Source of the DNA: Streptomyces sp. NBC_01275
Lineage (GTDB): Bacteria; Actinomycetota; Actinomycetes; Streptomycetales; Streptomycetaceae
DNA: 64,000 nt
Direction of reading: 5' to 3'
NCBI RefSeq assembly: GCF_026340655.1
Contig: NZ_JAPEOZ010000001.1
Location: 1,736,001 to 1,800,000, forward strand
Part shown: positions 16,055-25,689 of the stretch, in pieces
Position numbering within the stretch: the stretch's first letter is position 1
Layout: each line of letters begins with the position of its first letter
Program-made: the position numbers and the translations under genes
The notes under the pieces: generated by a model
The model's database searches: none
Told to the model about the DNA's origin: nothing
What the model saw: only the letters and a program-made list of their open reading frames with translations

Positions 16055-16839
16055 GCGAGCCGCACCCGACCCTCGGCGCCTCCGACGCCCCCGACGCCCC
16101 CGACGCCTTCGACGCCTTCGACGCCTTCGACGTGGACGCCGTGGTGCTCGACATCGAGGGCACCACGAGCGCCACGGGCTTCGTCGTGGACGTGCTGTAC
16201 CCGTACTCCCGCGCCCGCTTCGCCGAGCTGCTCACCGAGCGGGCCGACGAGCCCGCGGTGGCCCGGGCGATCGCACAGGTGCGGGAGCTGACGGGCGAGG
16301 CGGACGCCGACGCGGCCGCCGTCGAGAAGACGCTGAACGCCTGGCTCGACGACGACCGCAAGGCCACCCCGCTCAAGACCCTCCAGGGCGTCGTCTGGGC
16401 GGAGGGCTTCGCACGCGGCGACCTCGTCTCGCACTTCTACGACGACGTCGTCCCGGCCCTGCGCGCCTGGCATACGGCGGGCCTCGCGCTGTACGTCTAC
16501 TCGTCCGGGTCGGTGGCGGCGCAGCGGGCGTGGTTCGCGTCGAGCCCGGAGGGCGATCTGCTGCCGCTGGTCTCGGGGCTGTACGACACGGAGAACGCGG
16601 GGCCGAAGCAGGAGCCGGAGTCGTACCGCCGTATCGCGCAGGCCACGGGCATCGCCCCCGACCGGCTGCTCTTCCTCTCCGACCGGCCGGGCGAGCTGGA
16701 CGCGGCGCGGGCCGCGGGCTGGCGGGCGGTCGGGATCCGGCGGCCCGGGGAGCCGTACTTCGAGCAGGGCGTCGGCGACCACGCGCAGGCGGGGACGTTC
16801 GACGAGATCGACATCAGCACTTCCAGGAGCACTTCATGA
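16051..16839 (+). CDS. mtnC: Enolase-phosphatase E1
   Basis: 262 residues from the GTG at 16051, which overlaps the mtnD stop as GTGA. HAD motif I appears in the MtnC-specific form [11 protein letters not shown] (about 31-41), motif II as YVYSSGS (about 149), and motif IV around [13 protein letters not shown] (about 205). It first enolises 2,3-diketo-5-methylthiopentyl-1-phosphate and then removes the phosphate, giving the acireductone for MtnD. The first 27 residues are a low-complexity Asp-Ala-Pro/Phe tract from a 9-bp repeat and are not part of the enzyme fold. It overlaps mtnB by 4 nt (ATGA). Confidence 0.95.
   Translation: MSEPHPTLGASDAPDAPDAFDAFDAFDVDAVVLDIEGTTSATGFVVDVLYPYSRARFAELLTERADEPAVARAIAQVRELTGEADADAAAVEKTLNAWLDDDRKATPLKTLQGVVWAEGFARGDLVSHFYDDVVPALRAWHTAGLALYVYSSGSVAAQRAWFASSPEGDLLPLVSGLYDTENAGPKQEPESYRRIAQATGIAPDRLLFLSDRPGELDAARAAGWRAVGIRRPGEPYFEQGVGDHAQAGTFDEIDISTSRSTS
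16082..16132. repeat. 9-bp tandem repeat within mtnC
   Basis: Consecutive GACGCCCCC and GACGCCTTC units (five in all) encode the Asp-Ala-Pro / Asp-Ala-Phe tract at the MtnC N-terminus. It is probably slippage-generated and tolerated because it lies outside the catalytic domain. Confidence 0.75.
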
Positions 16840-17444
16840 CCGTCGACATCAGCGCACTCGATCTGGAGGAGGCGGGGGCGGTGCTCGCCGCCGAGTCCGC
16901 CCGCTTCGCGTCCTTCGGCTGGATGCGCGGCACCTCCGGCAACCTCTCGACGGTGCTCTCCCGTGATCCGCTGCGCCTCGCGGTCACCGCGAGCGGCCAT
17001 GACAAGGGCGAGCTGACGCCCTCGGACGTGGTGGTCGTGGACGGACAGGGCGCGGCGGTGAGCGACGGCAAACCGTCCGCCGAGGCCGAACTGCACGCGC
17101 GCGTGGCCGCGCTGACCGGTGCGGGCGCGGTCGTCCACGTCCACACGGTGGCGTCGGTGGCACTCGGCCACCGGCACCCGGGGGGAATCGTCTTCAAGGA
17201 CGTGGAGATGCTGAAGGGCGTCGGACAGCCCGCGCACGACGTCGAGGTGACGCTGCCGGTCATCGCCAACAGCCAGGACATGAAGGTCCTCGGGGACCGG
17301 CTGGAAGCAGCGCGCAATCCGCAGATGCCCGCCGTGGTGGTCGCGGGGCACGGCCTCTATGTGTGGGGCGCCGATCCGCGTCAGGCCCGCCACCACACCG
17401 AAGTCGTGGAGTGGCTGCTGGAGTTGGAGCTGACGCGGCGCTGA
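16836..17444 (+). CDS. mtnB: Methylthioribulose-1-phosphate dehydratase
   Basis: 202 residues from the ATG at 16836, overlapping the mtnC stop as ATGA with CCAGGAG upstream. It is a class II aldolase-fold protein; zinc-binding His-x-His is seen in VVHVHTVASVALG (about 103) and a third His near the C-terminus (RHHTEVVEW, about 190). RGTSGNLS (about 31) and TASGHDKG (about 50) are family motifs. It dehydrates 5-methylthioribulose-1-phosphate made by MtnA. It is last in the operon and is followed by a strong terminator shared with the convergent mtnA. Confidence 0.94.
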   Translation: MTVDISALDLEEAGAVLAAESARFASFGWMRGTSGNLSTVLSRDPLRLAVTASGHDKGELTPSDVVVVDGQGAAVSDGKPSAEAELHARVAALTGAGAVVHVHTVASVALGHRHPGGIVFKDVEMLKGVGQPAHDVEVTLPVIANSQDMKVLGDRLEAARNPQMPAVVVAGHGLYVWGADPRQARHHTEVVEWLLELELTRR

Positions 17445-17479
17445 CGCCGGCGGGCAGTAGAGATGTGGAGCAGTGGAGA

Positions 17480-17509
17480 AGAGGGGATCCCCGCCCGGGG
17501 ATCCCCTCT
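17480..17509. terminator. Terminator between mtnB and mtnA
   Basis: GAGGGGATCCCC (17481-17492) pairs perfectly with 17497-17508 around a 4-nt loop, extended by one A-T pair. It is followed by a T/C-rich run on the plus strand. It separates convergent mtnB and mtnA. Confidence 0.88.
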
Positions 17510-17563
17510 CTGCTTCTTCTCTTCTTCTCTGCTTTTCTCAGCTGCTTTTCGGCTGCTTCTCGG

Positions 17564-18595
<1,032 letters not shown>

Positions 18596-18737
18596 AACGG
18601 GACGCTCCTGATGATCCTATGGTGCCCAATACCGTACATGACCTGGAAGAACCGTCGCCGGACCGGATACGAACCGGCTACCGGCCGGTGGCGAACCACA
18701 GTTCGAGACAGCCGGGCGGATGTCCGGAAACGAGTGT

Positions 18738-18743
18738 TACAGT
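18738..18743 (+). promoter_or_regulatory. Candidate -10 box for the nucleoside-importer operon
   Basis: TACAGT lies about 60 nt before the leader peptide at 18804. No convincing -35 element was found at the right spacing. The gap 18596-18803 otherwise shows only the divergent mtnA leader and GC-rich sequence. Confidence 0.3.
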
Positions 18744-18803
18744 CCAGCACCCGCATCCGCAGGTCGATACCAGCATCCCGCAGGCCGAGACGAAGGAGGA
18801 AAG

Positions 18804-18872
18804 ATGCCGCTGCTCACCCGGCGCCGTTTCCTCGACTTCGGCCGATGCTCCGGCGACGGCTGTCGCGGCTGA
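18804..18872 (+). CDS. Putative cysteine leader peptide of the MTA/nucleoside importer operon
   Basis: A 22-codon frame with an excellent ribosome-binding site (AAGGAGG, 5 nt before the ATG at 18804), so it is very likely translated. It ends RRRFLDFGRCSGDGCRG, then stop; the final codons TGT CGC GGC TGA match those of the mtnD leader peptide, and the core aligns with the leader at 15019-15090. It is followed by an 80-nt C-rich region and, 147 nt on, the first structural gene. Two Cys codons close to the stop suggest that cysteine-limited stalling is the sensed event. Too short to be an enzyme and unlike any toxin or antitoxin I know. Confidence 0.75.
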   Translation: MPLLTRRRFLDFGRCSGDGCRG

Positions 18873-18880
18873 GTCCGTCC

Positions 18881-18960
18881 CCTCAGCCCTCCCCGCACAG
18901 CCCCGCACCGACCCTGCGCAGCCGCGCACCGAGCACCGCCGCTCACCTCACCCCCGCCGT
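18881..18960 (+). promoter_or_regulatory. C-rich, G-poor leader (possible Rho-utilisation site) before the BMP lipoprotein gene
   Basis: Hand count of this 80-nt stretch: 47 C, 16 G. It begins 9 nt after the leader-peptide stop. It is the third instance of the same peptide plus C-rich layout in this block. Confidence 0.5.
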
Positions 18961-19019
18961 ACACACGCCCTGTGCGCGCTCCCCGTGAGCGCTCTTCGGC
19001 ATATCCGGAAGGTCCCCCG

Positions 19020-20075
19020 ATGCCCCGCAGACACCGCCGCTCCGTGCAGTTCGCCGCGCTCGCGGCCGGCACCGCGCTCCTCGCCACCGCCTGCAACGCC
19101 GCCGCGAAGAAGGACGACGACACGTCGGCCTCCGCCGGGAGCAGCGGCAAGTCCTTCACGCTCGTCACCCCCGACGCCGTCGGCCAGAACGAGTTCCTGA
19201 AGCTCGCCGTCACCGGCGTGAAGGCCGCGGCGAAGCAGCACGACGGGACCGCGAAGGTCTACGAGTCCACCGACACCGCCTCCCAGCAGCAGCACGTGGC
19301 CGCCGCGGTGGACGCGAAGCCGGACGTCATCGTGCTGGTGGGCTTCGAGTTCGCCGACCTCGTCGCACAGCAGGCCGCGAAGAACCCGAAGCAGCAGTTC
19401 CTGATCGTCGACGCGTGCACGACGAAGACGTTCAAGAACGTCAGCTGCGCGGTCTTCCGGGAGCACGAGGGCGTGTACCTCGCGGGCGCGGAGGCGGGCC
19501 TGCTGAGCAAGAGCGGCAAGGTGGGCGCGGTCGACGTGCTCGACACGCCCCAGTTCCGCCGCTACAGCGACCCGTTCGCGGCCGGCGCGAAGAAGGTCGC
19601 CGCCAAGACCGAGACGTCGACCCGCTTCGTCGGCGGCCAGTCCCCGTTCGACGACTCGGCCCGCGCCAAGGAGCAGGCGAACACCCTGCTCGCCAAGGGC
19701 TACGACCAGATCATGGCAGCCGCCGCGGCCGGCAACTACGGCGTCTTCGAGGCCGCCAAGGCCAAGGGCGCGTACGCGTACGGCGTCGACGTCAACCAGT
19801 GCCCCTCGGCGCCCGGCACGGTCGTCGACAACGTGATCAAGCGCACCGACGTCGCCGTCCAGAAGGGCATCGAGTCGGTCCTGACCGGCACGACGGGCGC
19901 CACGGTGTCGTACGGCCTGAAGGAGGGCGGCATCAGCCTGACCGGTCTCGAGGACGGCGTGGACACGTCGAAGTGCGTGATCGCCGACCACAAGGACGTC
20001 CTGACGAAGGTCGAGGCGCTGCGCGACCAGATCGTCTCCGGAGAGCTGAAGGTCGATGACCCGGCCGCAAGCTGA
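19020..20075 (+). CDS. BMP-family (nucleoside-binding) lipoprotein
   Basis: 351 residues from the ATG at 19020 with GGAAGG upstream. The signal peptide ends in lipobox LLATAC, lipid-bearing Cys25. The mature part is a BMP/PnrA-like binding protein (about 45-345) with DVIVLVGFEFAD (near 105) and the HEGVYLAGAEAGLLS motif (about 155), which in PnrA-type proteins precedes the purine pocket. It would capture a nucleoside outside the cell. It is the first gene of an operon with an ATPase, two permeases, a phosphorylase and a deaminase; it overlaps the ATPase gene by 20 nt. Location beside the mtn genes makes MTA a likely ligand, but ordinary purine nucleosides remain possible. Confidence 0.88.
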   Translation: MPRRHRRSVQFAALAAGTALLATACNAAAKKDDDTSASAGSSGKSFTLVTPDAVGQNEFLKLAVTGVKAAAKQHDGTAKVYESTDTASQQQHVAAAVDAKPDVIVLVGFEFADLVAQQAAKNPKQQFLIVDACTTKTFKNVSCAVFREHEGVYLAGAEAGLLSKSGKVGAVDVLDTPQFRRYSDPFAAGAKKVAAKTETSTRFVGGQSPFDDSARAKEQANTLLAKGYDQIMAAAAAGNYGVFEAAKAKGAYAYGVDVNQCPSAPGTVVDNVIKRTDVAVQKGIESVLTGTTGATVSYGLKEGGISLTGLEDGVDTSKCVIADHKDVLTKVEALRDQIVSGELKVDDPAAS

Positions 20076-21588
20076 CACCGAGGGCGTCGCCGACGTCGCC
20101 GTCGAGCTCCGGGGGATCACCAAGCGGTTCCCCGGCACGCTCGCCAACGACGCGGTCGACCTGACCGTCCGCCACGGCGAGATCCACGCGCTGATGGGCG
20201 AGAACGGCGCGGGCAAGTCCACGCTGATGTCGGTCCTGTACGGCATGGAGCGGCCCGACGCCGGGACCGTCGTCGTCGGCGGGCGTGAGGTGAGCTTCGC
20301 CAGCCCGTCCGACGCCATGGCCGCCGGGCTCGGCATGGTCCACCAGAGCTTCAAGCTGTTCGACTCGCTGACGGTCGCCGAGAACGTCGTGTACGCCGCC
20401 GAGCCGCGCCGCTTCGGCCTGGTGGACCGGGCCGCGGCCCGTCGCCGGGTGCGTGAGCTGGCCGAGGAGCACGGCCTGGCCGTCGACCCGGACGCCCGGG
20501 TCGGCGACCTGCCGGTGGGTCTGCGGCAGCGTGTGGAGATCCTCAAGCTGCTGCACCGGGGCGCCCGCACGTTCATCCTCGACGAGCCGACGGCCGTGCT
20601 CACGCCGGCCGAGGCGGACGCCCTGTTCGCCGTCCTCAAGTCGCTGGCCGGACAGGGCCGTGCGGTGATCCTCGTCACGCACAAGCTGCGCGAGGTGCTG
20701 GAGGGCAGCGACCGGGTGACGGTCCTGCGGGACGGCCGGGTGGTCGCCCGGCTGGTGACCGCCGACACCACGGCCGACGAGATCGCCGCCGCGATGACCG
20801 GTCGCGCGGTGGAGCTGGACCGGGTCCACGCACCCGGCACGCCCGGCGAGGCGGTGCTGCGCGTCACCGGTTTCAGCACCGATTCCGTCCACGACGTGGA
20901 CCTCACCGTCCACGCCGGCGAGATCGTCGGCATCGCGGGCGTCGCGGGAAACGGACAGAGCGAGCTGGTCGAGGCGCTGGCCGGGCTGCGACCGGTCACC
21001 GCGGGCCGGGTCGCCCTCGCCGGCGACGACATCACCCACGCCTCGGCCACCGAACGCCGGGCGCGGGGGCTGGCGTACGTCCCCGAGGACCGGCACGCCG
21101 TCGGCACGGCGCCCGCCGCGTCGGTCGCGGACAACCTGGCGATGGGACATCACCGCACCTCCCTCTCCTCCCGCGGCCTGCTGCCGCCCGCGGCGGTGCG
21201 CGCCCACGCGGCACGGCTCGTGGAGCGCTTCGGCATCAAGGCGTCCTCCCCCGAGACGCCCGCCTCCGCGCTGTCCGGCGGAAACCTGCAGAAACTGCTG
21301 ATCGGCCGCGAACTCGCCCATGACGCACCGCTGTTGCTCGTCGAGCAGCCGACGCGCGGGGTCGACATCGGTGCCATCCAGAACATCCACGACCAGCTGA
21401 TCGCCTACCGCGACGCCGGTCACGCCGTGCTGCTCGTCTCGGCCGAGCTGAGCGAGATCCGCGGGCTCGCGGACCGGGTCCTGGTGATGTACGAGGGCCG
21501 CCTCGCGGCGTCGTACACGAAGGACGAGGCGGACGAACGGACGCTGGGCCTCGCCATGGCGGGCGCTCCGGTGGAGGCCACGCACTGA
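20056..21588 (+). CDS. Nucleoside ABC transporter ATPase (two domains)
   Basis: 510 residues. Domain 1: Walker A GENGAGKST (about 48-56), signature-like PVGLRQRVEILKLL and Walker B TFILDEPTAVLTP. Domain 2: degenerate Walker A GVAGNGQSE (about 298), signature LSGGNLQK (about 412) and LLLVEQPTRGVDIG with Gln in place of the usual Glu neighbour. Such asymmetry is normal in the BMP/YufO family. It overlaps the lipoprotein gene and ends 1 nt before permease 1, so it is part of a tightly coupled operon. Confidence 0.92.
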   Translation: MTRPQADTEGVADVAVELRGITKRFPGTLANDAVDLTVRHGEIHALMGENGAGKSTLMSVLYGMERPDAGTVVVGGREVSFASPSDAMAAGLGMVHQSFKLFDSLTVAENVVYAAEPRRFGLVDRAAARRRVRELAEEHGLAVDPDARVGDLPVGLRQRVEILKLLHRGARTFILDEPTAVLTPAEADALFAVLKSLAGQGRAVILVTHKLREVLEGSDRVTVLRDGRVVARLVTADTTADEIAAAMTGRAVELDRVHAPGTPGEAVLRVTGFSTDSVHDVDLTVHAGEIVGIAGVAGNGQSELVEALAGLRPVTAGRVALAGDDITHASATERRARGLAYVPEDRHAVGTAPAASVADNLAMGHHRTSLSSRGLLPPAAVRAHAARLVERFGIKASSPETPASALSGGNLQKLLIGRELAHDAPLLLVEQPTRGVDIGAIQNIHDQLIAYRDAGHAVLLVSAELSEIRGLADRVLVMYEGRLAASYTKDEADERTLGLAMAGAPVEATH

Positions 21589-21589
21589 C

Positions 21590-22645
21590 ATGACACGCAT
21601 ATCCGGAGCCCTGCGCTCCCCCCTCGCCTTCTCCGTGCTCGCGGGCCTGGTCATCGGCGCCCTGATCCTGCTCGGCACCGGCGCGGACCCGGTCACCGCG
21701 TACGAGGCCGTGCTGACCGGCGCGCTCGGCGGCGACGGCATCGGCTCGACCCTGACCACCGCCACCAGCGTGCTCGGTCTGGCGCTCGCCCTGGCGATCC
21801 CGCTGCGCGCCGGGCTGATCAACCTCGGCGGCGACGGACAGATGGTCCTCGGCGGGATCACGGCCGCGGTGACCGGTCTCTACTCGCCGCTGCCCGCGCC
21901 CCTCACCGTCGCCGCGGCCCTGCTGGCCGGCATGGCGGCGGGCGCCGGGTACGCCGTGCTCGCCGCCCTGTGCGAGAACCGCCTCGGGGTCCCGCTGCTG
22001 GTCAGCAGCCTGCTGCTGAGCTATCCGGCGGTGTCCCTCGCCTCCTATCTGGCGCGCTACCCGCTCAAGGAGCCCGGCTCCAGCCTGCCGCAGACCCGGG
22101 CGCTGCCGGACGGGGTGGCGCTGCCCGCCTTCGGCGACTCGACGGTCACCCTGGGGCTGGTCCTCGTCGCGCTCGCCGCCGCCGCGTACTGGTTCACCGA
22201 CCGGCGCACCGCCGTCGGGTACGAGATCCGCATGACGGGCCTCAACCCCCGTTTCTCCGCGTACGCGGGCGTCGAACGCCGGGGCCTGACCCTGAAGTTG
22301 ATGTCCGTCTCCGGAGGACTCGCCGGACTCGTGGGCGCGATCGGGGTGTTGAGCTTTCCCTACCGCTTCGTGGACGGCTCGCTCACCGCGCCCGGCTACA
22401 CCTGGACCGGCCTGACGGCGGCCCTGCTGGCCGCCGCCGCGCCGCTCGGCACGGTGATCGCCGCGTTCTTCTTCGCCGTCCTTCAGGTCGGCGGCCTCGC
22501 GATGGAGCGCACGACCGAGGTGCCGCGCGAGCTGACGCAGGTGCTGCAGGCGATCGTGATCGTGTTCCTGGCGGCCCGACTGCGCTTTCCGAGCCGCTGG
22601 TTCGGCCGCTCGGCCATCCGCCGCAAGGAGAAGGAGACGGTCTGA
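21590..22645 (+). CDS. Nucleoside ABC transporter permease 1
   Basis: 351 residues with about ten hydrophobic segments, YufP/NupP-type (BPD_transp_2). The conserved coupling loop appears at MTGLNPRFSAYAGVERR (about 212-228). The C-terminus is basic (RRKEKE), consistent with a cytoplasmic end. Together with permease 2 it would form a heterodimeric channel, the usual arrangement for BMP-linked importers. Its stop overlaps the start of permease 2 by one base (TGATG). Confidence 0.91.
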   Translation: MTRISGALRSPLAFSVLAGLVIGALILLGTGADPVTAYEAVLTGALGGDGIGSTLTTATSVLGLALALAIPLRAGLINLGGDGQMVLGGITAAVTGLYSPLPAPLTVAAALLAGMAAGAGYAVLAALCENRLGVPLLVSSLLLSYPAVSLASYLARYPLKEPGSSLPQTRALPDGVALPAFGDSTVTLGLVLVALAAAAYWFTDRRTAVGYEIRMTGLNPRFSAYAGVERRGLTLKLMSVSGGLAGLVGAIGVLSFPYRFVDGSLTAPGYTWTGLTAALLAAAAPLGTVIAAFFFAVLQVGGLAMERTTEVPRELTQVLQAIVIVFLAARLRFPSRWFGRSAIRRKEKETV

Positions 22646-23511
22646 TGTTCCTCGACTCCGACCTGTTGATGTCGGCGCTGCGGGCCCTGACCCCGATCCT
22701 GCTGGCGGCCCTCGGCGGGGCCCTGTGCGAGCGGGCGGGCGTGTTCAACATCGGCCTCGAAGGCATGATGCTGATGGGCTGCTTCACGTCCGTGGCCACG
22801 AGCTGGTTCACCGGCAGCCCCTGGCTCGGCGTTCTGGCGGCGGCCCTCGCGGCGGCCGCGTACTCGCTGATCCTGGCCGTGGGCGCGGTCACCCTGCGCG
22901 GGGACGCGGTCGTCCTCGGCATCGCCATGAACCTCCTGGCCGTCGGCCTGACCAGCTTCCTGCTGCGCACGGTCTTCGGCGTGCAGGGCACGTTCGACGA
23001 CCCGTCACTCGCCGGTCTCCCGCTGGTCGGCGGCTTCTCGCCGCTCGCGTATCTCTCGTGGGCGGCGGTCGCGGTCGCCGCGCTGCTGCTGTCCCGGCAT
23101 GTGTGGGGGCTGCGGCTGCGCGGGGTCGGCGAGGCCCCGGACGCGGCGGCCACGCTCGGGGTCAGCCCGGCCAGGTACCAGTACGGCGTGATCCTCCTGT
23201 CCGGAGTGCTGTGCGGGCTCGCCGGTGCCCAACTCGCCCTGGGCAACGTCACGTTGTTCACGGAGAACATGACGGCGGGCCGTGGTTGGATCGCTGTCGT
23301 GGCCGTCATGCTGGGCCGCGCCGCGCCCCTGGGCGTGCTGCTCGCCGCGCTGCTGTTCGGGCTCGCCGAGGCGGCCGGGTTCCGCCTCCAGGGCCTCGGC
23401 CTGCCCCAGCAGGCGACCGACTCCGCGCCGTACGTCGTCACCCTCGGCGCCCTGTTCCTCACGACGGCCCGCCGCCGTCGCCGCCCCCGTACCACCGGAG
23501 CCGTCCAATGA
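22645..23511 (+). CDS. Nucleoside ABC transporter permease 2
   Basis: 288 residues from the ATG at 22645, which shares its A with the permease 1 stop; GGAGACGG lies just upstream. YufQ-type permease: ERAGVFNIGLEGMMLMG (about 28-44) is the family signature near the N-terminus, and GVGEAPDAAATLGV (about 160) is the coupling loop. About eight membrane segments. The stop overlaps the phosphorylase start (ATGA). Confidence 0.91.
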   Translation: MFLDSDLLMSALRALTPILLAALGGALCERAGVFNIGLEGMMLMGCFTSVATSWFTGSPWLGVLAAALAAAAYSLILAVGAVTLRGDAVVLGIAMNLLAVGLTSFLLRTVFGVQGTFDDPSLAGLPLVGGFSPLAYLSWAAVAVAALLLSRHVWGLRLRGVGEAPDAAATLGVSPARYQYGVILLSGVLCGLAGAQLALGNVTLFTENMTAGRGWIAVVAVMLGRAAPLGVLLAALLFGLAEAAGFRLQGLGLPQQATDSAPYVVTLGALFLTTARRRRRPRTTGAVQ

Positions 23512-24284
23512 CCCAGGACCTGGCCCAGGGCCTGACCCAGGACCTGCTGCCCGTCACCCGTATCCCGCGCACCGGTCTGCCGGCGCACGCCGTGGTCGTC
23601 GGCGACCCGGCGCGCGCCGCTGCCGTCGCCGCGCTGCTGGACGGCGCGCAGGAGGTGTCGTACCACCGCGAGTACCGGGTGTTCAGCGGGAGTTGGAAGG
23701 GGGTGCCGGTCGTCGTCGCCTCGCACGGGGTGGGCGGGCCGGGCGCGATCCTGCTGTTCCAGGAGCTGGCGGACGCGGGCGTGCGCACGTTTGTGCGGTT
23801 CGGCACGGCGGGCGCGATGAAGCCGGGCGTCGGGGACGGCGACCTGGTCATCGCGGAGGCGGCCGTCCGCGACGACGGGGTCACCCAACAGCTGCTGCCC
23901 CCGGAGTACCCGGCGGTCTGTGCGCCCGAGGCGGTCCTCGCCCTCCAGCGGGCGGCCCGCACGGCCGGCGCCCCGCACCACCGGGGCATCGTCTGGACCC
24001 GCGCGGCCTTCCAGCCCGGCCTGATCCCGCTCTTCTCCTACGACGGCGCCGGGCTCGCCGCCATCGAGATGGAGCTGTCCGCGCTGCTGGTGACGGCCTC
24101 GCTGCGCGGACTGGTCGCGGGCGGGGTGCTGGTGATCGACGGGGCGAACGCCGACGAGCTGGTCGATCAGGAAGCCACCGGCGGGTACGACCCGCACCGG
24201 GACGTCGTCGCGGCCGGCGTCGAACGGGGCGCGGTCGTGTCCCTGGAGGCGCTGCGGCTGCTGGCGGAGGAGGAGCAGGCGTGA
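23508..24284 (+). CDS. Nucleoside phosphorylase (PNP/UDP family), candidate methylthioinosine phosphorylase
   Basis: 258 residues from the ATG at 23508. The phosphate-binding strand VVVGDPARA (about 30-38), the loop ASHGVGGPGA (about 68-77) and the ribose-binding IEMELSAL (about 185-192) identify the PNP_UDP_1 fold. The family cleaves nucleosides with phosphate to free base and sugar-1-phosphate. By sequence it looks uridine-phosphorylase-like. Its position between an importer and an MTA-deaminase-type enzyme, next to a full MTR-1-phosphate pathway, suggests that it splits methylthioinosine to hypoxanthine and MTR-1-phosphate, as known in Pseudomonas aeruginosa. It overlaps both neighbours by 4 nt. 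Substrate is inference; uridine or inosine are alternatives. Confidence 0.82.
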   Translation: MTQDLAQGLTQDLLPVTRIPRTGLPAHAVVVGDPARAAAVAALLDGAQEVSYHREYRVFSGSWKGVPVVVASHGVGGPGAILLFQELADAGVRTFVRFGTAGAMKPGVGDGDLVIAEAAVRDDGVTQQLLPPEYPAVCAPEAVLALQRAARTAGAPHHRGIVWTRAAFQPGLIPLFSYDGAGLAAIEMELSALLVTASLRGLVAGGVLVIDGANADELVDQEATGGYDPHRDVVAAGVERGAVVSLEALRLLAEEEQA

Positions 24285-25576
24285 GCGTCGACCTGTTGGT
24301 GCACGGCGGCGACGTCCTGACGGTCGACGACGCCGGGACCGTCGTACGGGACGGGGCGGTCGCGGTCCACGAGGGCGAGATCCTCGCCGTGGGGCCCGCG
24401 GCCGACCTGCGCGAGCGCTACCCGGCCGTCGAGGAGATCGACGCCGAGGGCTGTCTCGTGCTGCCCGGGCTGATCAACACGCACACCCACCTCGCGATGA
24501 CGCTGCTGCGCGGCCGCGCCGACGACGTCACCCTCCAGGGCTTCCTGGAGCGGGTGTTGAGGTGGGAGGCGGAGCTGCTGGCGCCGAAGAACGTGGCGGC
24601 GGCGGTGCGGCTGGCGGTCGCGGAGAGCGTACGGGCCGGGGTGACCTCGGCGCTGGACATGTACTGGTTCCACGAGGCGGCCGAGCAGGCGGCCCGCGAG
24701 GCGGGCTGGCGGCTGCACACCGGGCCGACCTTCATGGACGTGCCCGAGCCGCCGGACGGCATCGCCTACGAGGACCGGCTCGCGTGGGCACGGCGGGACC
24801 TGGAGGCGCGCGGCACGGCGCGGCACGGCACCCGGCCGGTCGTCTTCGCGCACTCCGCCTACACCCTCTCCCCCGGGCAGCTCACCGAGGTCTTCGCGCT
24901 GGCCCGGGAGTTCGGGGCGCTGGTGCACATCCACGCGGCCGAGAACGCCACCGAGGTCGCCACGGTGGAGGTGAAGTACGGCAAGCGTCCGGTGGAGCTG
25001 CTGGACTCCCTCGGGCTGCTCGGCCCCGACGTGCTGCTCGCGCACGCCGTCGACCTCACCGGGCCGGAGATCGCGGCGCTGGCCCGCACGGGCACGGCCG
25101 TCGCCCACTGTCCGGTGTCGAACCTGAAGCTGGGCTGCGGGATCGCGCCGGTGCCGCGGCTGCTCAGCGCGGGCGTGACGGTCGGCCTCGGCACCGACGG
25201 GGCCGTCAGCTCCAACTCGCTGGACGTGCTGGGGGCGGTGCGGCAGGCGGCGCTGGTGCACAAGGCGGGCGGCGACCCCACGGCGGTCGGCGCCGAGCAG
25301 GCCGTACGGATGGCGACGATCGAGGGGGCGCGGGCGCTGGGCCTCGGGGAGCGGCTGGGCTCGCTGGAGGCGGGCAAGCGGGCCGACCTGATCGTGCTCG
25401 ACCTGAACGCGCCGCATCTGCGGCCGGCGCACGACCCGTACGCGACGCTCGCCTACGCGGCGCACTCGGCGGACGTGCGGGACACCGTCGTCGAGGGCCG
25501 GGTGCTGATGCGCGGCCGTACGCTGACGACGCTGGACGAGGCGGCGGTGATCGCCGAGCTGGACGCGCTCGTCTGA
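24281..25576 (+). CDS. mtaD: Amidohydrolase, 5'-methylthioadenosine/S-adenosylhomocysteine deaminase type
   Basis: 431 residues from the GTG at 24281 (GTGA overlap with the phosphorylase; GGAGGAGCAGG upstream). It belongs to the metal-dependent MtaD/TrzA/AtzA branch. Metal ligands are in INTHTHLAM (about 65-73), HIHAAEN (about 212), LLAHAVDL (about 250) and GLGTDGAVSSNSLD (about 304-317). MtaD-type enzymes deaminate MTA to methylthioinosine and SAH to inosylhomocysteine. The family also contains guanine and chlorohydrolase-like members, so the substrate is inferred from both family and context. Last gene of the operon; the GntR gene starts 113 nt on. The gene symbol is by family resemblance. 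Confidence 0.8.
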   Translation: MSVDLLVHGGDVLTVDDAGTVVRDGAVAVHEGEILAVGPAADLRERYPAVEEIDAEGCLVLPGLINTHTHLAMTLLRGRADDVTLQGFLERVLRWEAELLAPKNVAAAVRLAVAESVRAGVTSALDMYWFHEAAEQAAREAGWRLHTGPTFMDVPEPPDGIAYEDRLAWARRDLEARGTARHGTRPVVFAHSAYTLSPGQLTEVFALAREFGALVHIHAAENATEVATVEVKYGKRPVELLDSLGLLGPDVLLAHAVDLTGPEIAALARTGTAVAHCPVSNLKLGCGIAPVPRLLSAGVTVGLGTDGAVSSNSLDVLGAVRQAALVHKAGGDPTAVGAEQAVRMATIEGARALGLGERLGSLEAGKRADLIVLDLNAPHLRPAHDPYATLAYAAHSADVRDTVVEGRVLMRGRTLTTLDEAAVIAELDALV

Positions 25577-25608
25577 TCACTCCCCACCCACGCGATCAGG
25601 TGCTCATA

Positions 25609-25630
25609 ATGTCCTGAGACATCGGATGTC
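25609..25630. promoter_or_regulatory. Overlapping palindromes upstream of the GntR gene
   Basis: ATGTC-CTGA-GACAT (25609-25622) and GACATC-G-GATGTC (25618-25630) share a half-site, giving three GACAT/ATGTC half-sites in 22 bp. They lie 60-80 nt before the regulator start, as expected for an autoregulatory operator of a FadR-type GntR protein. Confidence 0.6.
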
Positions 25631-25689
25631 TGAGCGTGGCTGAGCACGCATGAGTCCAGGTGCGTCCGAGAGCGACAGGGAGGCCGGTC

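Noticed and set aside
18596..18803. A fourth Cys leader peptide before mtnA on the minus strand
   Set aside because: No short frame ending in Cys-Arg-stop was found on that strand in the gap; mtnA has its own AGGAG and appears to lack this control.
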